Positions 35,497 through 45,474 of a stretch of DNA of 64,000 nt are shown piece after piece (position 1 is the stretch's first letter; the number at the start of each line of letters is the position of its first letter). The stretch covers positions 4,278,001 through 4,342,000 of the forward strand of contig NZ_CP075170.1 of assembly GCF_024399315.1 (NCBI RefSeq). The letters are read 5' to 3'. Below the pieces are notes generated by a model that searched no databases, was not told where the DNA came from, and worked only from the letters and a program-made list of their open reading frames with translations. Made by a program: the position numbers and the translations under genes. This DNA comes from Chryseobacterium sp. MA9 (lineage in GTDB: Bacteria > Bacteroidota > Bacteroidia > Flavobacteriales > Weeksellaceae).

Positions 35497-37092
35497 ATGA
35501 AAAAAATCTATCTCGGAGCGCTAAGTTTATGCGCTATTCTGAGTATCTCTGCTCAGGAAGTGGTGTGGCAGAAAGACATCAAATCCTCTACTCAGGATTT
35601 TCTAAGCCAAGTTATCACAACAATCGACCAGCAATATCTTATCACGGGAAGCTCTATCCAAAGCGATAAGCAGCAAGCTTCAGGCAGCAAGCAAAATAAT
35701 GGTTACGATTTTCATCTTGTAAAACTAAATCAACAAGGAAATGAAGTCTGGGAAAAATATTTCTCAGGACAAAACCATGATTACTTATCAGCAACAGTTA
35801 CCACGCAGGATGGTGGATTTCTTTTAGCCGGAACCTCTTATTCAGGAAAAGGATTAGATAAAAAAGAAGATTCTAAAGGAGGATCAGATATCTGGCTGAT
35901 CAGAATCAACGAATTCGGAGATGAATTGTGGCAGAAAACTTTAGGAAGTTCTTCAGACGAAGAATCAAGAGCTGTGATCCAAACTACTGATTTAGGATTC
36001 TTTGTTGCCGGAAATGTACAGAATTCTTCAAAAGGCTACGGCTCTAAAGATGTCTTAATTACCAGAATCGATAAAAACGGAAAAGAGCTCTCCCAATTAA
36101 TCTTAGGCGGAAAAGGGTTAGACGAAGTGGAGAAAATGATTCCAACGAAAGATGGAGGAGCATTATTGGGAATTTATTCGAGAAGTTCTGAAGTAAAGGC
36201 GGGAAGCGGGAAGATGGAGGCTGGAAGTAGTATGAAGAACGACTCTTATTCCAAAGACAGCAGCAACTTCGGCGAAGGCGACTATTGGATCGTAAAGCTT
36301 GACAAAAACGGAAAAGTAGAATGGGAAAAGAACTTTGGAGGTAAGGGGGATGATCATATCAGAACTCTGGCTTTAACTTCAAATGGTTTCATCATTGGAG
36401 GAGAATCAAGATCCGAAAGATCAGGAAACAAAACGGTTGGATTGGAAGAAGGAACTGACCTTTGGTTGATTTCATTAAACGAAAGAGGCGATGAACAGTG
36501 GCAGAAGTCTTACAATTTTAAGAACCGTGATATCCTGATGGGGATGAGCGTAATTCATTCTGCGGATGATAAATCTTCCAAAGGAATTTTATTAGGAGGC
36601 TATACCCAGGCTGAAGGAAGAATAGAAACCGATGATGAAACCTTCTGGATGTTATATCTTGACCAAAATGGAAATGAACAGTGGAGAAAACATGTGAAAG
36701 GAGAATCCAGACAAAAAGAAGAGAGACTTTCTGATTTGAAACTAAACAGAGATGGTTCTATTGTTCTGGCAGGAACCAGCGCAGAAGAACTGGGTAAAGA
36801 AAACTGGAAGATAATCAAACTGGGAGACAAGCAGGTGGATCAGTTAATTGAAAAATATGATATCAAGATTTATCCAAATCCTGTATCTGATTATGCTTAT
36901 GTAGAAATTGGCTTTGATTTTAAGGATGCAGATATTCTTTTGTATGATATGTCTGGAAGGCAGCTTCAGAATCTGAAAACCAAGAACAGAGTGACAAAGA
37001 TTAATACGCAGGCTTTGGTTCAGGGAGCTTATCTGATTACTATAAAAACTGATACTAACAAAATGGCGAATGCAAAACTGATAAAAAAATAA
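35497..37092 (+). CDS. Secreted beta-propeller-like protein with T9SS type A sorting domain
   Basis: 531 aa. Signal peptide residues 1-19 (ending SISAQ). The middle is a series of ~60-residue repeats of the form DGGFLLAGTS...GSDIWLIRINEFGDELWQKTLGG, characteristic of WD-like propeller repeats in Bacteroidota surface proteins. The last ~75 residues (IKIYPNPVSDYAYVEI..., YDMSGRQL, GAYLITIKT) form the type A sorting domain. It is six bp ahead of the large RHS-like gene, so the three proteins are probably made and exported together. Confidence 0.9.
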   Translation: MKKIYLGALSLCAILSISAQEVVWQKDIKSSTQDFLSQVITTIDQQYLITGSSIQSDKQQASGSKQNNGYDFHLVKLNQQGNEVWEKYFSGQNHDYLSATVTTQDGGFLLAGTSYSGKGLDKKEDSKGGSDIWLIRINEFGDELWQKTLGSSSDEESRAVIQTTDLGFFVAGNVQNSSKGYGSKDVLITRIDKNGKELSQLILGGKGLDEVEKMIPTKDGGALLGIYSRSSEVKAGSGKMEAGSSMKNDSYSKDSSNFGEGDYWIVKLDKNGKVEWEKNFGGKGDDHIRTLALTSNGFIIGGESRSERSGNKTVGLEEGTDLWLISLNERGDEQWQKSYNFKNRDILMGMSVIHSADDKSSKGILLGGYTQAEGRIETDDETFWMLYLDQNGNEQWRKHVKGESRQKEERLSDLKLNRDGSIVLAGTSAEELGKENWKIIKLGDKQVDQLIEKYDIKIYPNPVSDYAYVEIGFDFKDADILLYDMSGRQLQNLKTKNRVTKINTQALVQGAYLITIKTDTNKMANAKLIKK

Positions 37093-37097
37093 CCAGC

Positions 37098-40000
37098 ATG
37101 AAATTTTTCTTAAACTTATTATTATTTATCCCTATTATATTTATTAAAGGGCAGACTGATCCTGAACCTTTTGATATTCCAAAAGTAGTTCCTCCTTCCA
37201 CTGAATCATTTTTAAGGACAGAATATGGGAAGACACCATTAAATGAATACAGAGGTATGGCTTCAATTAGCATTCCTGTGTATAATCTAAAAAGCAAAGG
37301 AGTAGAGCATTCTGTAAATCTTAATTACGCAAAAATTGGAGTCAAGGTCAATGATATTCCTACAAGTGTAGGAATGAGCTGGGTGCTTGAATCCAGTGGA
37401 GTTATCAATAGAACAATATATGGACAGGCTGATGAAACAGTAGATAGCAGTAGGAGAGTGTATTTTAATGATTATCAGGTTGCTACTAATCTAGTGAATG
37501 CAAATGAAGGCTCGCCACAGGCTATCGAATTAGCATCCTATCTTAATGGTAATATAAATGATACTCAGGTCGATATTTTCAATTTTACAGTTCCCGGATA
37601 TTCAGGAAGCTTTTATCTTGACAAAAATCTTAATCCTGTACTGATAACGGATGAACATTTATATAAAATCAGTACTGTAGGAAACTTTTCACAAACCTAT
37701 GCTTTTGTCATTACAACAAATAAAGGGGTGAAATTTTATCTGGGAGGAGAAAATGCTGTGGAAACTACTGCTAGTAGAGAGTCTCTTAATACTTCGGGAA
37801 TAACCAGTTTTTACCTGACAAAAATAGAATATCCGGATGGCAATACAATTAATTTTCAATATGAAAAGACCTATACAAAAAGTATTATATTGTCTACTAC
37901 TCTATACAAATCAATAACCTTAATCGGTCCATCTGCAGGTTGTCATCCTCAAAATGAGCCAGATCCTCCAACGTCAGTGAATACTTTAAGGCTTATGAAT
38001 CCGTTGAAAATATCAAAGATTACTTCAAATAATATTTCGATAAATTTCTATTACCAGGCGAATAATTTTTCATTTTATGATAAACTGACCTCCATTGATG
38101 TATTTTATAAAAATGAAAAAAGAAAAACAATAGATTTTACTTACATTGATGGATATGATAAATTTTTCCTGAATAAACTTCAAAATTATAATTATTCTCA
38201 GGGCTCAAAAACTTTTGAAAATGAATATGTGTTTACGTATGATGAAGCCAATAATGTTCCTAGGAAAGATGCTTTTTCTATAGATACTTTTGGATATAAT
38301 AATGGGAAAGCAAACACAACCTCAATCCCTGATATTAACTTATTGGGAGCGAACTTTAATGTGAATTTCGGTGCTTCTAATTTTGCAGACCGAAGAGCAG
38401 ACTTTAATTTTGCTAAAAAAGGGACCCTGACATCCATTACTTACCCGACAAAAGGGAGTACACATTTTGAATATGAATCACTAGGTATTAAAAAACCTAC
38501 ACGTGACAACAAAACAGTTGCAACAAATACAGATCCTTACTATCCTGTAATTGTTAAAGATTCAATGACTATTCACGGAAATATTGTACTGGATAATAAA
38601 ATAACATTAAATTTCAATATCCATCAGGATGATCCGTCTACTATTCCTAATAATCAAGGAGCATCAAATTTAAAAGTTATTGATATTACTTCAAATCAGA
38701 TATTGATTAACCAAAACTATTATCTCCCAAAAACTCAGATGGATTTTAATAAAATCATCGAGATCAATACAAATCCTAATAGTCAATATAGAATCGTTAT
38801 TACATGTTTAAGACCCAATATTACGTTTGAATCATCCGTTAACGCAGATTACTATATTGGATATACAAAAGCTGAGGATCATGGTCTAAGGTTGAAGAAA
38901 ATGTTTGATAAAACAGTTGAAGGTACTATTTCTAATATCAGAAGATTATATTATAGTAATTTTCAAAATATTCATAATGCGGATATCCTTCCTTTATCGA
39001 GAGCTAATTATCAAAATTTTCTTTTAGGGAATATGTATTCTGAAGGTATTTGTGACGACTCAGGATTTCCGTATAGTCTTATAAAGCTGTGTCTTACGTC
39101 TGGGATAAATAATTATTCTTTCTCAGATATTAATAATGATAATTTTTATCCTAATGTTACAATCAGTCACGGTGGTGATGATTTTGAAAAAGGAGGTGAA
39201 GTAAAGATTTTTTCTGCGCCTGAGTTTGACCAATTTGAACCATTACGAGAACCGGATGGAACTGTTATTTATACCCCGAAGAATATTGAATATATTATTG
39301 GTATGATGACGAAAAACCTTGAAAGGATTTTGTTCTATGACAAATATAATGGAACACTTCTTAAACACTATTCATTTGTTAAGAAGAATAATAATTTTTT
39401 TGCTTTAAAAATGAGTGAGAATGATTACGAAGTGAATACTACAAATAAAATATACAGCCTGGTAGGATTGGAAGTTTATACTCCTACAATGTATCCTCCA
39501 AACATAACACCGGGAACTCAGCTTTTTAATAGAATTATAGGTATGCTGCCAATAACTACTTATTCTAATACTTTAAAGAAAACCACAGAAACGGATTTTA
39601 TGGAAGGTGTTCCGTTGACAGATCTTCTTAATGGTACAATAAATGTGAATGCTAAGAAAATTGTACAGACCAGCGATTATCAGTATAATAGTACTGACAA
39701 ACAACTGACGGATGTTAAAGCAACTTTTTCTGATCAGTCTTTATTAGAAACGAATTATAAGTATGCTCCGGAAAAAAACAATCAATACCTAACCGGTAAA
39801 AATATGATTGGTATTCCACTTGAAACGGAAACAAAGAAAAATGGAAAGGTAATTTCTAAAACAGAAATATTATATCCATACACTCAGGCAGAAGCTGATA
39901 ACAAAACAACCGGATTACCACTTCCTATTTCATCATTATCTCAAAATCTTTCCGACGGAGTGATGGAAGCTGCAATCAGTTATGATATGTATGACAATAA

Positions 40001-40418
40001 AGGAAATTTACTTCAATATACGACAAGAGAAGGAGTCCCTGTGGCAATCATTTGGGGGTATAACCAGACGGTCCCTATTGCGAAAGTAGAAGGAGTTACC
40101 TATTTACATTTATCCCAAAACTATCCTGATACTTTAGAAATTATTAATACTTCAGATATAGATGCAAATGCAGGAGTAAACAATGATGAAACATCTTTTT
40201 TAGCTGCTTTACAAAAATTTAGAATGAAACTTATTATAGATCGATTCCAACCACTTGTTACCACTTACAGCTATGATCCTTTAGTAGGAGTAAGAAGCAT
40301 TACGCCACCATCCGGCATCAGAGAAAACTATATCTATGATTCCGCAGGCCGACTTGAAAAGGTGATTGATGTAAATGGCAAAGTGCTTAAGGAGATGAAA
40401 TACAATTATAAAAACTAA
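37098..40418 (+). CDS. Large secreted RHS/YD-repeat-like protein (upstream partner)
   Basis: 1106 aa. Signal peptide residues 1-19 (ending FIKGQ). The N-terminal part has the pattern of RHS-associated Bacteroidota proteins: NEYRGMASISIPVYNLKSKGVEHSVNLNYAKIGVKVNDIPTSVGMSWVLESSGVI. Most of the middle is unknown beta sequence; YD-like repeats appear at the end (YSYDPLVGVRSITPPSGIRENYIYDSAGRLEKVIDVNG). No toxin domain or DPxG cleavage motif. It lies 5 bp behind the propeller gene and 8 bp before the DUF6443 RHS gene. It could be the first half of an RHS shell split in two genes. Confidence 0.82.
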   Translation: MKFFLNLLLFIPIIFIKGQTDPEPFDIPKVVPPSTESFLRTEYGKTPLNEYRGMASISIPVYNLKSKGVEHSVNLNYAKIGVKVNDIPTSVGMSWVLESSGVINRTIYGQADETVDSSRRVYFNDYQVATNLVNANEGSPQAIELASYLNGNINDTQVDIFNFTVPGYSGSFYLDKNLNPVLITDEHLYKISTVGNFSQTYAFVITTNKGVKFYLGGENAVETTASRESLNTSGITSFYLTKIEYPDGNTINFQYEKTYTKSIILSTTLYKSITLIGPSAGCHPQNEPDPPTSVNTLRLMNPLKISKITSNNISINFYYQANNFSFYDKLTSIDVFYKNEKRKTIDFTYIDGYDKFFLNKLQNYNYSQGSKTFENEYVFTYDEANNVPRKDAFSIDTFGYNNGKANTTSIPDINLLGANFNVNFGASNFADRRADFNFAKKGTLTSITYPTKGSTHFEYESLGIKKPTRDNKTVATNTDPYYPVIVKDSMTIHGNIVLDNKITLNFNIHQDDPSTIPNNQGASNLKVIDITSNQILINQNYYLPKTQMDFNKIIEINTNPNSQYRIVITCLRPNITFESSVNADYYIGYTKAEDHGLRLKKMFDKTVEGTISNIRRLYYSNFQNIHNADILPLSRANYQNFLLGNMYSEGICDDSGFPYSLIKLCLTSGINNYSFSDINNDNFYPNVTISHGGDDFEKGGEVKIFSAPEFDQFEPLREPDGTVIYTPKNIEYIIGMMTKNLERILFYDKYNGTLLKHYSFVKKNNNFFALKMSENDYEVNTTNKIYSLVGLEVYTPTMYPPNITPGTQLFNRIIGMLPITTYSNTLKKTTETDFMEGVPLTDLLNGTINVNAKKIVQTSDYQYNSTDKQLTDVKATFSDQSLLETNYKYAPEKNNQYLTGKNMIGIPLETETKKNGKVISKTEILYPYTQAEADNKTTGLPLPISSLSQNLSDGVMEAAISYDMYDNKGNLLQYTTREGVPVAIIWGYNQTVPIAKVEGVTYLHLSQNYPDTLEIINTSDIDANAGVNNDETSFLAALQKFRMKLIIDRFQPLVTTYSYDPLVGVRSITPPSGIRENYIYDSAGRLEKVIDVNGKVLKEMKYNYKN

Positions 40419-40426
40419 ACACGATC

Positions 40427-43400
40427 ATGAAAAAACTTATAATTCCAATAGGGATTCTTCTCATGGGAACAGCCCATGCGCAGCTTACCAGCACAGAAAA
40501 CTATGTCTATTCCAAGACGTATCTGTCAGATCCTACGCTTACCAATGTTAAAACCTCGGAAACGGTTCAGTATTTTGACGGACTGGGCAGACCTAAACAA
40601 ATCGTTAACGTAAAAGCTTCTCCATTAGGAAAAGATGTAGTTATTCCCATTAAATACGATCAGTTCGGAAGACAGGTTCAGGAATATCTTCCTGTTCCCC
40701 AGGCAGGAACTCTCAACGGTGCTATTACCCCTGATCCATTATCAAATGTGAGCAGTACGCCTTATGGAACAGAAAAAATCTACTCTGAGAAGATTCTGGA
40801 AAACTCACCTTTAGACCGTATTTTAAGCCAGAAACAAGTGGGAACCGCATGGGATAACAAACCTGTACAATTTGGGTATGATGCCAATGCAGATGGTGAA
40901 GTTAAAAAATACACAGCCACTTTTAACTATACCACTTTTACCTCCAGTCTGACATTCTCTGGCTCCTACGGAGTAGGACAGCTGTATAAAAATACAGTTA
41001 CCGATGAAGATGGCAACTCAACCATTGAGTTCAAAAACGGGCAGGGCCAGGTGGTATTAGTAAGAAAAGTAATCAGTGCTACAGAAAATGCAGATACGTA
41101 TTATGTTTACAATGATTATAACCAACTCTCTTATGTGATCCCTCCCAAAGCTTCAGTAGAGGCAGATCCCAATACTGTACTTAATGATTTATGTTATCAG
41201 TATAAATATGACGGAAGAAATCGTTTAGTTGAAAAGAAACTTCCTGGCAAAGGCTGGGAATATATGGTGTATAATAAAGCTGATCAGCTTATTCTGACTC
41301 AGGATACTGAGCTTAAAGGAAAAGGACAATGGCTCTTTACCAAATATGACCAGTTTGGAAGAACCATTTATACCGGAATCACAAATAATGCAGCCAGCCG
41401 GGCATCAATGCAAAACAGTGTTAATGCCAATGCGAATTTATATGAAACCAGGACCGCTACCGCAGGACTTACCTTAAATGGTATGCCTGTATATTATACT
41501 AATCTTTCGACTCCTACCGGTGCTAGCCAGGTCTTAAGCGTTAATTATTATGATACTTATCCGGCAGGATCTCCAGCGGTTACTAACGTCTTTGCCCAGC
41601 CTCTTCTTACGGATGATCCAGCTCAGGAAAGGACAACCAAAGGACTTCTTACCGCTTCTTATGTAAAGAATATAGAAGATGACAATTGGACCAGGAATTT
41701 CCTTTGGTATGATACAAAGGGAAGAAATATCGGATCAAGAAGTCGTAATTATCTTGGAGGCTATACTGTAATTAATAATAAGCTTGACTATACCGGGGTT
41801 ATTCTTCAGACCAATACCTATCATAAAAGACTGGGTACAGATACTGAAAAGATTATTGTAGAAAAATTCACCTATGATTCCCAGAACAGGCTTCTGACCC
41901 ACACCCATCAGATCGGCAGTAGTCCTGTTGAATACCTGACTCAGAATAAATACAATGAACTTTCCCAGCTGGAATCTAAAAAAGTAGGTGGAATAGCTGC
42001 AGCCTCCCCGTTACAGAATATTGTTTACCAATACAATATCCGTGGCTGGATGACAAAGGTCAATGATCCGACTAATCTGAACGGGAAGCTATTTGGGTAT
42101 GAGATGAAGTATAACAATCCTGTTTATACCAACACTTCAACAGGACGGTTTAATGGGAATATTGCTGAGATTGATTGGAATATTTCCAGCGCAGAGGGTT
42201 TGAAAAGATACAATTATCAGTATGATTCTTTAAACAGGGTGTTGAAAGGAGCTTATTCCCAGCCCAATGCTTCTTTAGCACAAAATAACTATTTTAATGA
42301 AGAGCTGAGCTATGATCTCAATGGGAATATTAAAACCTTAAAAAGATTTTCATGGCCTGTTTCCGGAGGAACTACCGCAGAGAAGATTGATGATCTGATT
42401 TATAATTACCAAAATGGGGACAAAAGTAATGTACTAGACAAAATTACCCTTCCTCCAGGAGTTATTAACAACCGTTCAGGATATGATGCTCTGCAGGGAA
42501 CTATGGCCTATAATCTTAACGGGAATATGACCGATCATCCTGACAGAAAAATGAAGATCATTTATAATTATCTGAATCTCCCCAATAATATTGCGGTTAA
42601 TGCAGGGATTATGGACAGTTCCAACACCAGCTATATCTATAGGGCAGATGGCACGAAAGTATCTAAGGTATACGATCATAACGGACCTATAGAAACCAAT
42701 TACCTTGACGGCTTCCAATATGATAACAGACATGCCTATGACACTGCAGCTTCTCTTTATACCATTCCTGTATTGAAATTTGTACCTACCTCAGAAGGGT
42801 ATTATGATTTTACTGAAAATAAGTATATTTACAATTACACCGATCATTTAGGAAATGTAAGAGTGAGTTACAGAAGCAATGGCAGTGGTGGAACAGAGAT
42901 CATTGATGCCAACAATTATTATCCTTTTGGATTAAAACATCAGGAGGGACTGATAGTTCCTGCTCCTTTTGGAGGGGTTCCGTATAATTATAAGTATAAT
43001 GGCAAGGAGCTGCAAGAGACCGGGATGTATGATTATGGTGCGAGGATGTATATGCCGGATTTGGGAAGATGGGGTGTTCAAGATTTGTTGAGTGAATTTT
43101 ATTATTCTCATTCTCCCTATAATTATGTTGGTAATAACCCTATTATTAGAACAGATCCAACAGGAGCAGATTGGTACACCGATAAAGATGGTAATTACCA
43201 ATATAATTCCGACCTTACTAAAGATAATGCAAATCAATTCTTTAAAGACAATAAAATTGAAGGTGCAAAATATTTTGCAGCAAATGGGACAGCTATTTCT
43301 GGGTATAATTTAGGAAAAGATAATCAGAAAATTACTTCAAGTTATAATTTAAATAATGATGGCTCGGTGACTGATAATATTTTAGGTAAAAACATTGATG

Positions 43401-43873
43401 CTGGTTCAACAGAAAAATTAGGAGGAACAGGTAAATCTGTGACTGCTGTGGATGATAGACCTACGGGTGATTATAATAAAAATGGGGACCAATTTAATTC
43501 CAATGATGGAAATAAATACCAATTAAATAATAATCATTGGGTTAAATTATCTGGTCAAATGGTTGATGCAAATGCTCTTCATGCTGGAGGAATGGGATCA
43601 GTTTATTCAACTTACAATTCTATTACCTTAGTAGATCGTGCCATTTATAATGATAACTTAAAAACTATTTTTGATTATACAATGGATTTAAAGGCATTAG
43701 CAACCGGTATTGGTTTATCTTCAATAGAGAAAGGAAAATTTGAAAAACCTTCTATACAAGGTGTTATAATTGGGTTTGTTTATAATTTTTATTCAGGAAC
43801 TTTTAATCAATTAAATTCAATAAGAGAACATGATGAAAATGCAGAAAAAAACAGAATGCAAAATAAAAAGTAA
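40427..43873 (+). CDS. DUF6443/RHS core protein with variable C-terminal tip (candidate polymorphic toxin)
   Basis: 1148 aa. Signal peptide residues 1-18 (ending AHAQ). DUF6443 is seen at about 25-150 (TVQYFDGLGRPKQIVNVKASP, KYDQFGRQVQEYLPVPQ), followed by many YD repeats and, near 860-913, the RHS-associated core (YYPFGLKHQEG, YNGKELQETGMYDYGARMY, LGRWGVQDL, NYVGNNPIIRTDPTGAD). The conserved part stops at DPTG (910-913). The following ~235 residues (914-1148) match no family I know, are Asn-, Asp- and Lys-rich, and the DNA is more AT-rich, as expected of a replaceable toxin tip. A tiny membrane-protein gene begins 3 bp later. Function as toxin is inference. Confidence 0.85.
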   Translation: MKKLIIPIGILLMGTAHAQLTSTENYVYSKTYLSDPTLTNVKTSETVQYFDGLGRPKQIVNVKASPLGKDVVIPIKYDQFGRQVQEYLPVPQAGTLNGAITPDPLSNVSSTPYGTEKIYSEKILENSPLDRILSQKQVGTAWDNKPVQFGYDANADGEVKKYTATFNYTTFTSSLTFSGSYGVGQLYKNTVTDEDGNSTIEFKNGQGQVVLVRKVISATENADTYYVYNDYNQLSYVIPPKASVEADPNTVLNDLCYQYKYDGRNRLVEKKLPGKGWEYMVYNKADQLILTQDTELKGKGQWLFTKYDQFGRTIYTGITNNAASRASMQNSVNANANLYETRTATAGLTLNGMPVYYTNLSTPTGASQVLSVNYYDTYPAGSPAVTNVFAQPLLTDDPAQERTTKGLLTASYVKNIEDDNWTRNFLWYDTKGRNIGSRSRNYLGGYTVINNKLDYTGVILQTNTYHKRLGTDTEKIIVEKFTYDSQNRLLTHTHQIGSSPVEYLTQNKYNELSQLESKKVGGIAAASPLQNIVYQYNIRGWMTKVNDPTNLNGKLFGYEMKYNNPVYTNTSTGRFNGNIAEIDWNISSAEGLKRYNYQYDSLNRVLKGAYSQPNASLAQNNYFNEELSYDLNGNIKTLKRFSWPVSGGTTAEKIDDLIYNYQNGDKSNVLDKITLPPGVINNRSGYDALQGTMAYNLNGNMTDHPDRKMKIIYNYLNLPNNIAVNAGIMDSSNTSYIYRADGTKVSKVYDHNGPIETNYLDGFQYDNRHAYDTAASLYTIPVLKFVPTSEGYYDFTENKYIYNYTDHLGNVRVSYRSNGSGGTEIIDANNYYPFGLKHQEGLIVPAPFGGVPYNYKYNGKELQETGMYDYGARMYMPDLGRWGVQDLLSEFYYSHSPYNYVGNNPIIRTDPTGADWYTDKDGNYQYNSDLTKDNANQFFKDNKIEGAKYFAANGTAISGYNLGKDNQKITSSYNLNNDGSVTDNILGKNIDAGSTEKLGGTGKSVTAVDDRPTGDYNKNGDQFNSNDGNKYQLNNNHWVKLSGQMVDANALHAGGMGSVYSTYNSITLVDRAIYNDNLKTIFDYTMDLKALATGIGLSSIEKGKFEKPSIQGVIIGFVYNFYSGTFNQLNSIREHDENAEKNRMQNKK

Positions 43874-43875
43874 TT

Positions 43876-44073
43876 ATGAATAGTAAAATTGTTATAAGAG
43901 CAATTATATATTTATTGAAATTTTGTGGAATTATCATAGTAATTGATATTATATATAATATTATAGTTTCTCATCAATTAAAATCAGCTAACATAATATT
44001 TGATGTTATTTTTGGTTTTCTATATTGGATATTATTTATTTTTTCTGGGGAGACTTCCAAAATAGTATTTTGA
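43876..44073 (+). CDS. Small membrane protein directly after the RHS tip (candidate immunity protein)
   Basis: 65 aa with two hydrophobic helices (about 8-32 and 44-60) and a short basic linker. Start ATG two bases after the RHS stop TAA, so it is translationally coupled. The DNA is as AT-rich as the tip. Position directly behind the variable tip is the classic place of an immunity gene, but membrane location would fit a tip that attacks the membrane or periplasm. No family recognised. Confidence 0.6.
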   Translation: MNSKIVIRAIIYLLKFCGIIIVIDIIYNIIVSHQLKSANIIFDVIFGFLYWILFIFSGETSKIVF

Positions 44074-44173
44074 ACTTTTGTTCTTCTGAGTATTCATAAA
44101 TAAAAGCCTCCCTCGCTCGTGTCCACAAATATAAAACCCACTACACAAAGTCCATGACTTTGTTTTAAAAAGC

Positions 44174-44463
44174 CCTCGTACATCCTTATCAAAATACCAT
44201 GAATCACTTTATAAACAACCTCCAGCCACCTAGAAAGTACCTCTAACCACTATAGTAAGTATCTTCAGCCACTTCATCAAGTGGCTGGAACCCCTTCGGA
44301 ACAGCCTCGAACTACTTCATTAACGGCCTCCAGGCCGTTCTATAAGCCCCTTTACCCACTTATCAAAGTGGCTGGAGACCGTTAATGAACATCCTCTAGC
44401 CCCTTATATAACAGGGTATACCCCCTTACCCAAGGGGGTAGAGGGGGTTGGTGAAGGGGGTAG
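44174..44463. repeat. Array of ~22-bp degenerate tandem repeats with compensating hairpins
   Basis: Ten to twelve imperfect units of about 20-28 bp begin with CCTC(C/T)AgCCACTT or a variant. Several fold into hairpins with the same frame but different pairs: CAGCCACTT/AAGTGGCTG (44266-44287), CCACTT/AAGTGG (44356-44371), AACGGCCT/AGGCCGTT (44322-44339) and CCCCCTT/AAGGGGG (44421-44438). An 18-bp segment at 44316-44333 is complementary to 44372-44389 with one mismatch. No ORF crosses it. GC content is far above the surrounding intergenic DNA. Confidence 0.75.
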
Positions 44464-44550
44464 AAGAATATTAAAGTACCTGATAATCTCGTTTTTCAAT
44501 ACACGAACTTTGGGAATTAAAACAAATCGTATCAGAATATTTTAATTTCC

Positions 44551-44558
44551 TAACTTTG
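44551..44558 (+). promoter_or_regulatory. TAnnTTTG promoter box for map
   Basis: TAACTTTG, 29 nt before the ATG at 44588. It separates map from the repeat array. Confidence 0.6.
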
Positions 44559-44587
44559 TAGTTCTCAATAACAATCAAAACAAAACT

Positions 44588-45352
44588 ATGTCAATCACCA
44601 ACGAAGATCAGATGCTCGGAATGCAAAAAGTAAGCGAAGCCGTTGCCTATACTTTGAAAAAGATGATGGATTACGCTGAACCAGGCATGACCACAAAAGA
44701 TCTTGATGAGTATGGAGCCAAAATACTGGAAGGCTTCGGGGCAAAATCTGCTCCTTATCTGACGTATGGATTCCCGGGCTGGACGTGTATCAGCGTGGAT
44801 AATGAATTCTGCCATGGTATTCCGACTGATCAAAGGATTTTGAAAGAAGGCGATCTCATCAATATTGACGTTTCTGCTGAACTTGGTGGATATTGGGCTG
44901 ATAACGGAGGCTCATTTGTCATTGGAAAAGATATTCATGGACATCAAAAACTGGTGGAGGCATCTAAAGATATTTTAAGAAAAGCCATTGACAATATAAA
45001 AGGTGGAGTTAAAATTGCTGACATAGGACATCTAATGGAAACAGAAGCAAAGAAAAGAGGTCTTAAGGTCATTAAAAATCTTGCCGGACATGGAGTAGGA
45101 AGAAGCTTACACGAGCAGCCTGATGAATTGCTGAACTACAAAAACCGCTATGATTCCAGACGTTTTAAGAAAAACTCTGTGGTAGCTATTGAAACATTTA
45201 TTTCCACTGATTCCAATCTTGCAGTAGAATTGAAAGACGGGTGGACAATGGTAGGAAATAAAGGCGGCTATATGGCTCAACACGAACATACCATTGTAAT
45301 CACTGATGGAAAACCAGTCATTTTAACCGAAATGAACGAAATCCTAAATTAA
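44588..45352 (+). CDS. map: Type I methionine aminopeptidase
   Basis: 254 aa. All metal and substrate residues are present in the known order: FCHGIP (His), INIDVSAELGGYWADNGGSF (two Asp), GHGVGRSLHEQP (His), VVAIETFIS (Glu) and AQHEHTIVITDGKPV (Glu). It removes the initiator Met from new proteins. Flavobacteriia often have a second map in the ribosomal operon, so this may be an additional copy. Monocistronic here. Confidence 0.95.
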   Translation: MSITNEDQMLGMQKVSEAVAYTLKKMMDYAEPGMTTKDLDEYGAKILEGFGAKSAPYLTYGFPGWTCISVDNEFCHGIPTDQRILKEGDLINIDVSAELGGYWADNGGSFVIGKDIHGHQKLVEASKDILRKAIDNIKGGVKIADIGHLMETEAKKRGLKVIKNLAGHGVGRSLHEQPDELLNYKNRYDSRRFKKNSVVAIETFISTDSNLAVELKDGWTMVGNKGGYMAQHEHTIVITDGKPVILTEMNEILN

Positions 45353-45389
45353 AATAAATCACATCACTGCGAAAACAATCATAATCATT

Positions 45390-45456
45390 TTTTAAGGCAC
45401 AAGAATGTTATGGTAATTCCCCTGCTGAAAATCTTTGATTTTCTTGCGCCTTAAAA
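45390..45456. repeat. Nested inverted repeat in intergenic DNA
   Basis: Outer arms TTTTAAGGCACAAGAA (45390-45405) and its complement (45441-45456) match in 15 of 16 positions; between them lies a second hairpin GAAAATC-TTT-GATTTTC (45427-45443) that overlaps the right arm. This could be a remnant of a mobile element or a structured RNA. Confidence 0.55.
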
Positions 45457-45474
45457 TATATACCAGGATAAAAT

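Noticed and set aside
44174-44463. CRISPR array
   Set aside because: Units are contiguous and degenerate, with no constant repeat plus spacer alternation, and no cas genes are near.
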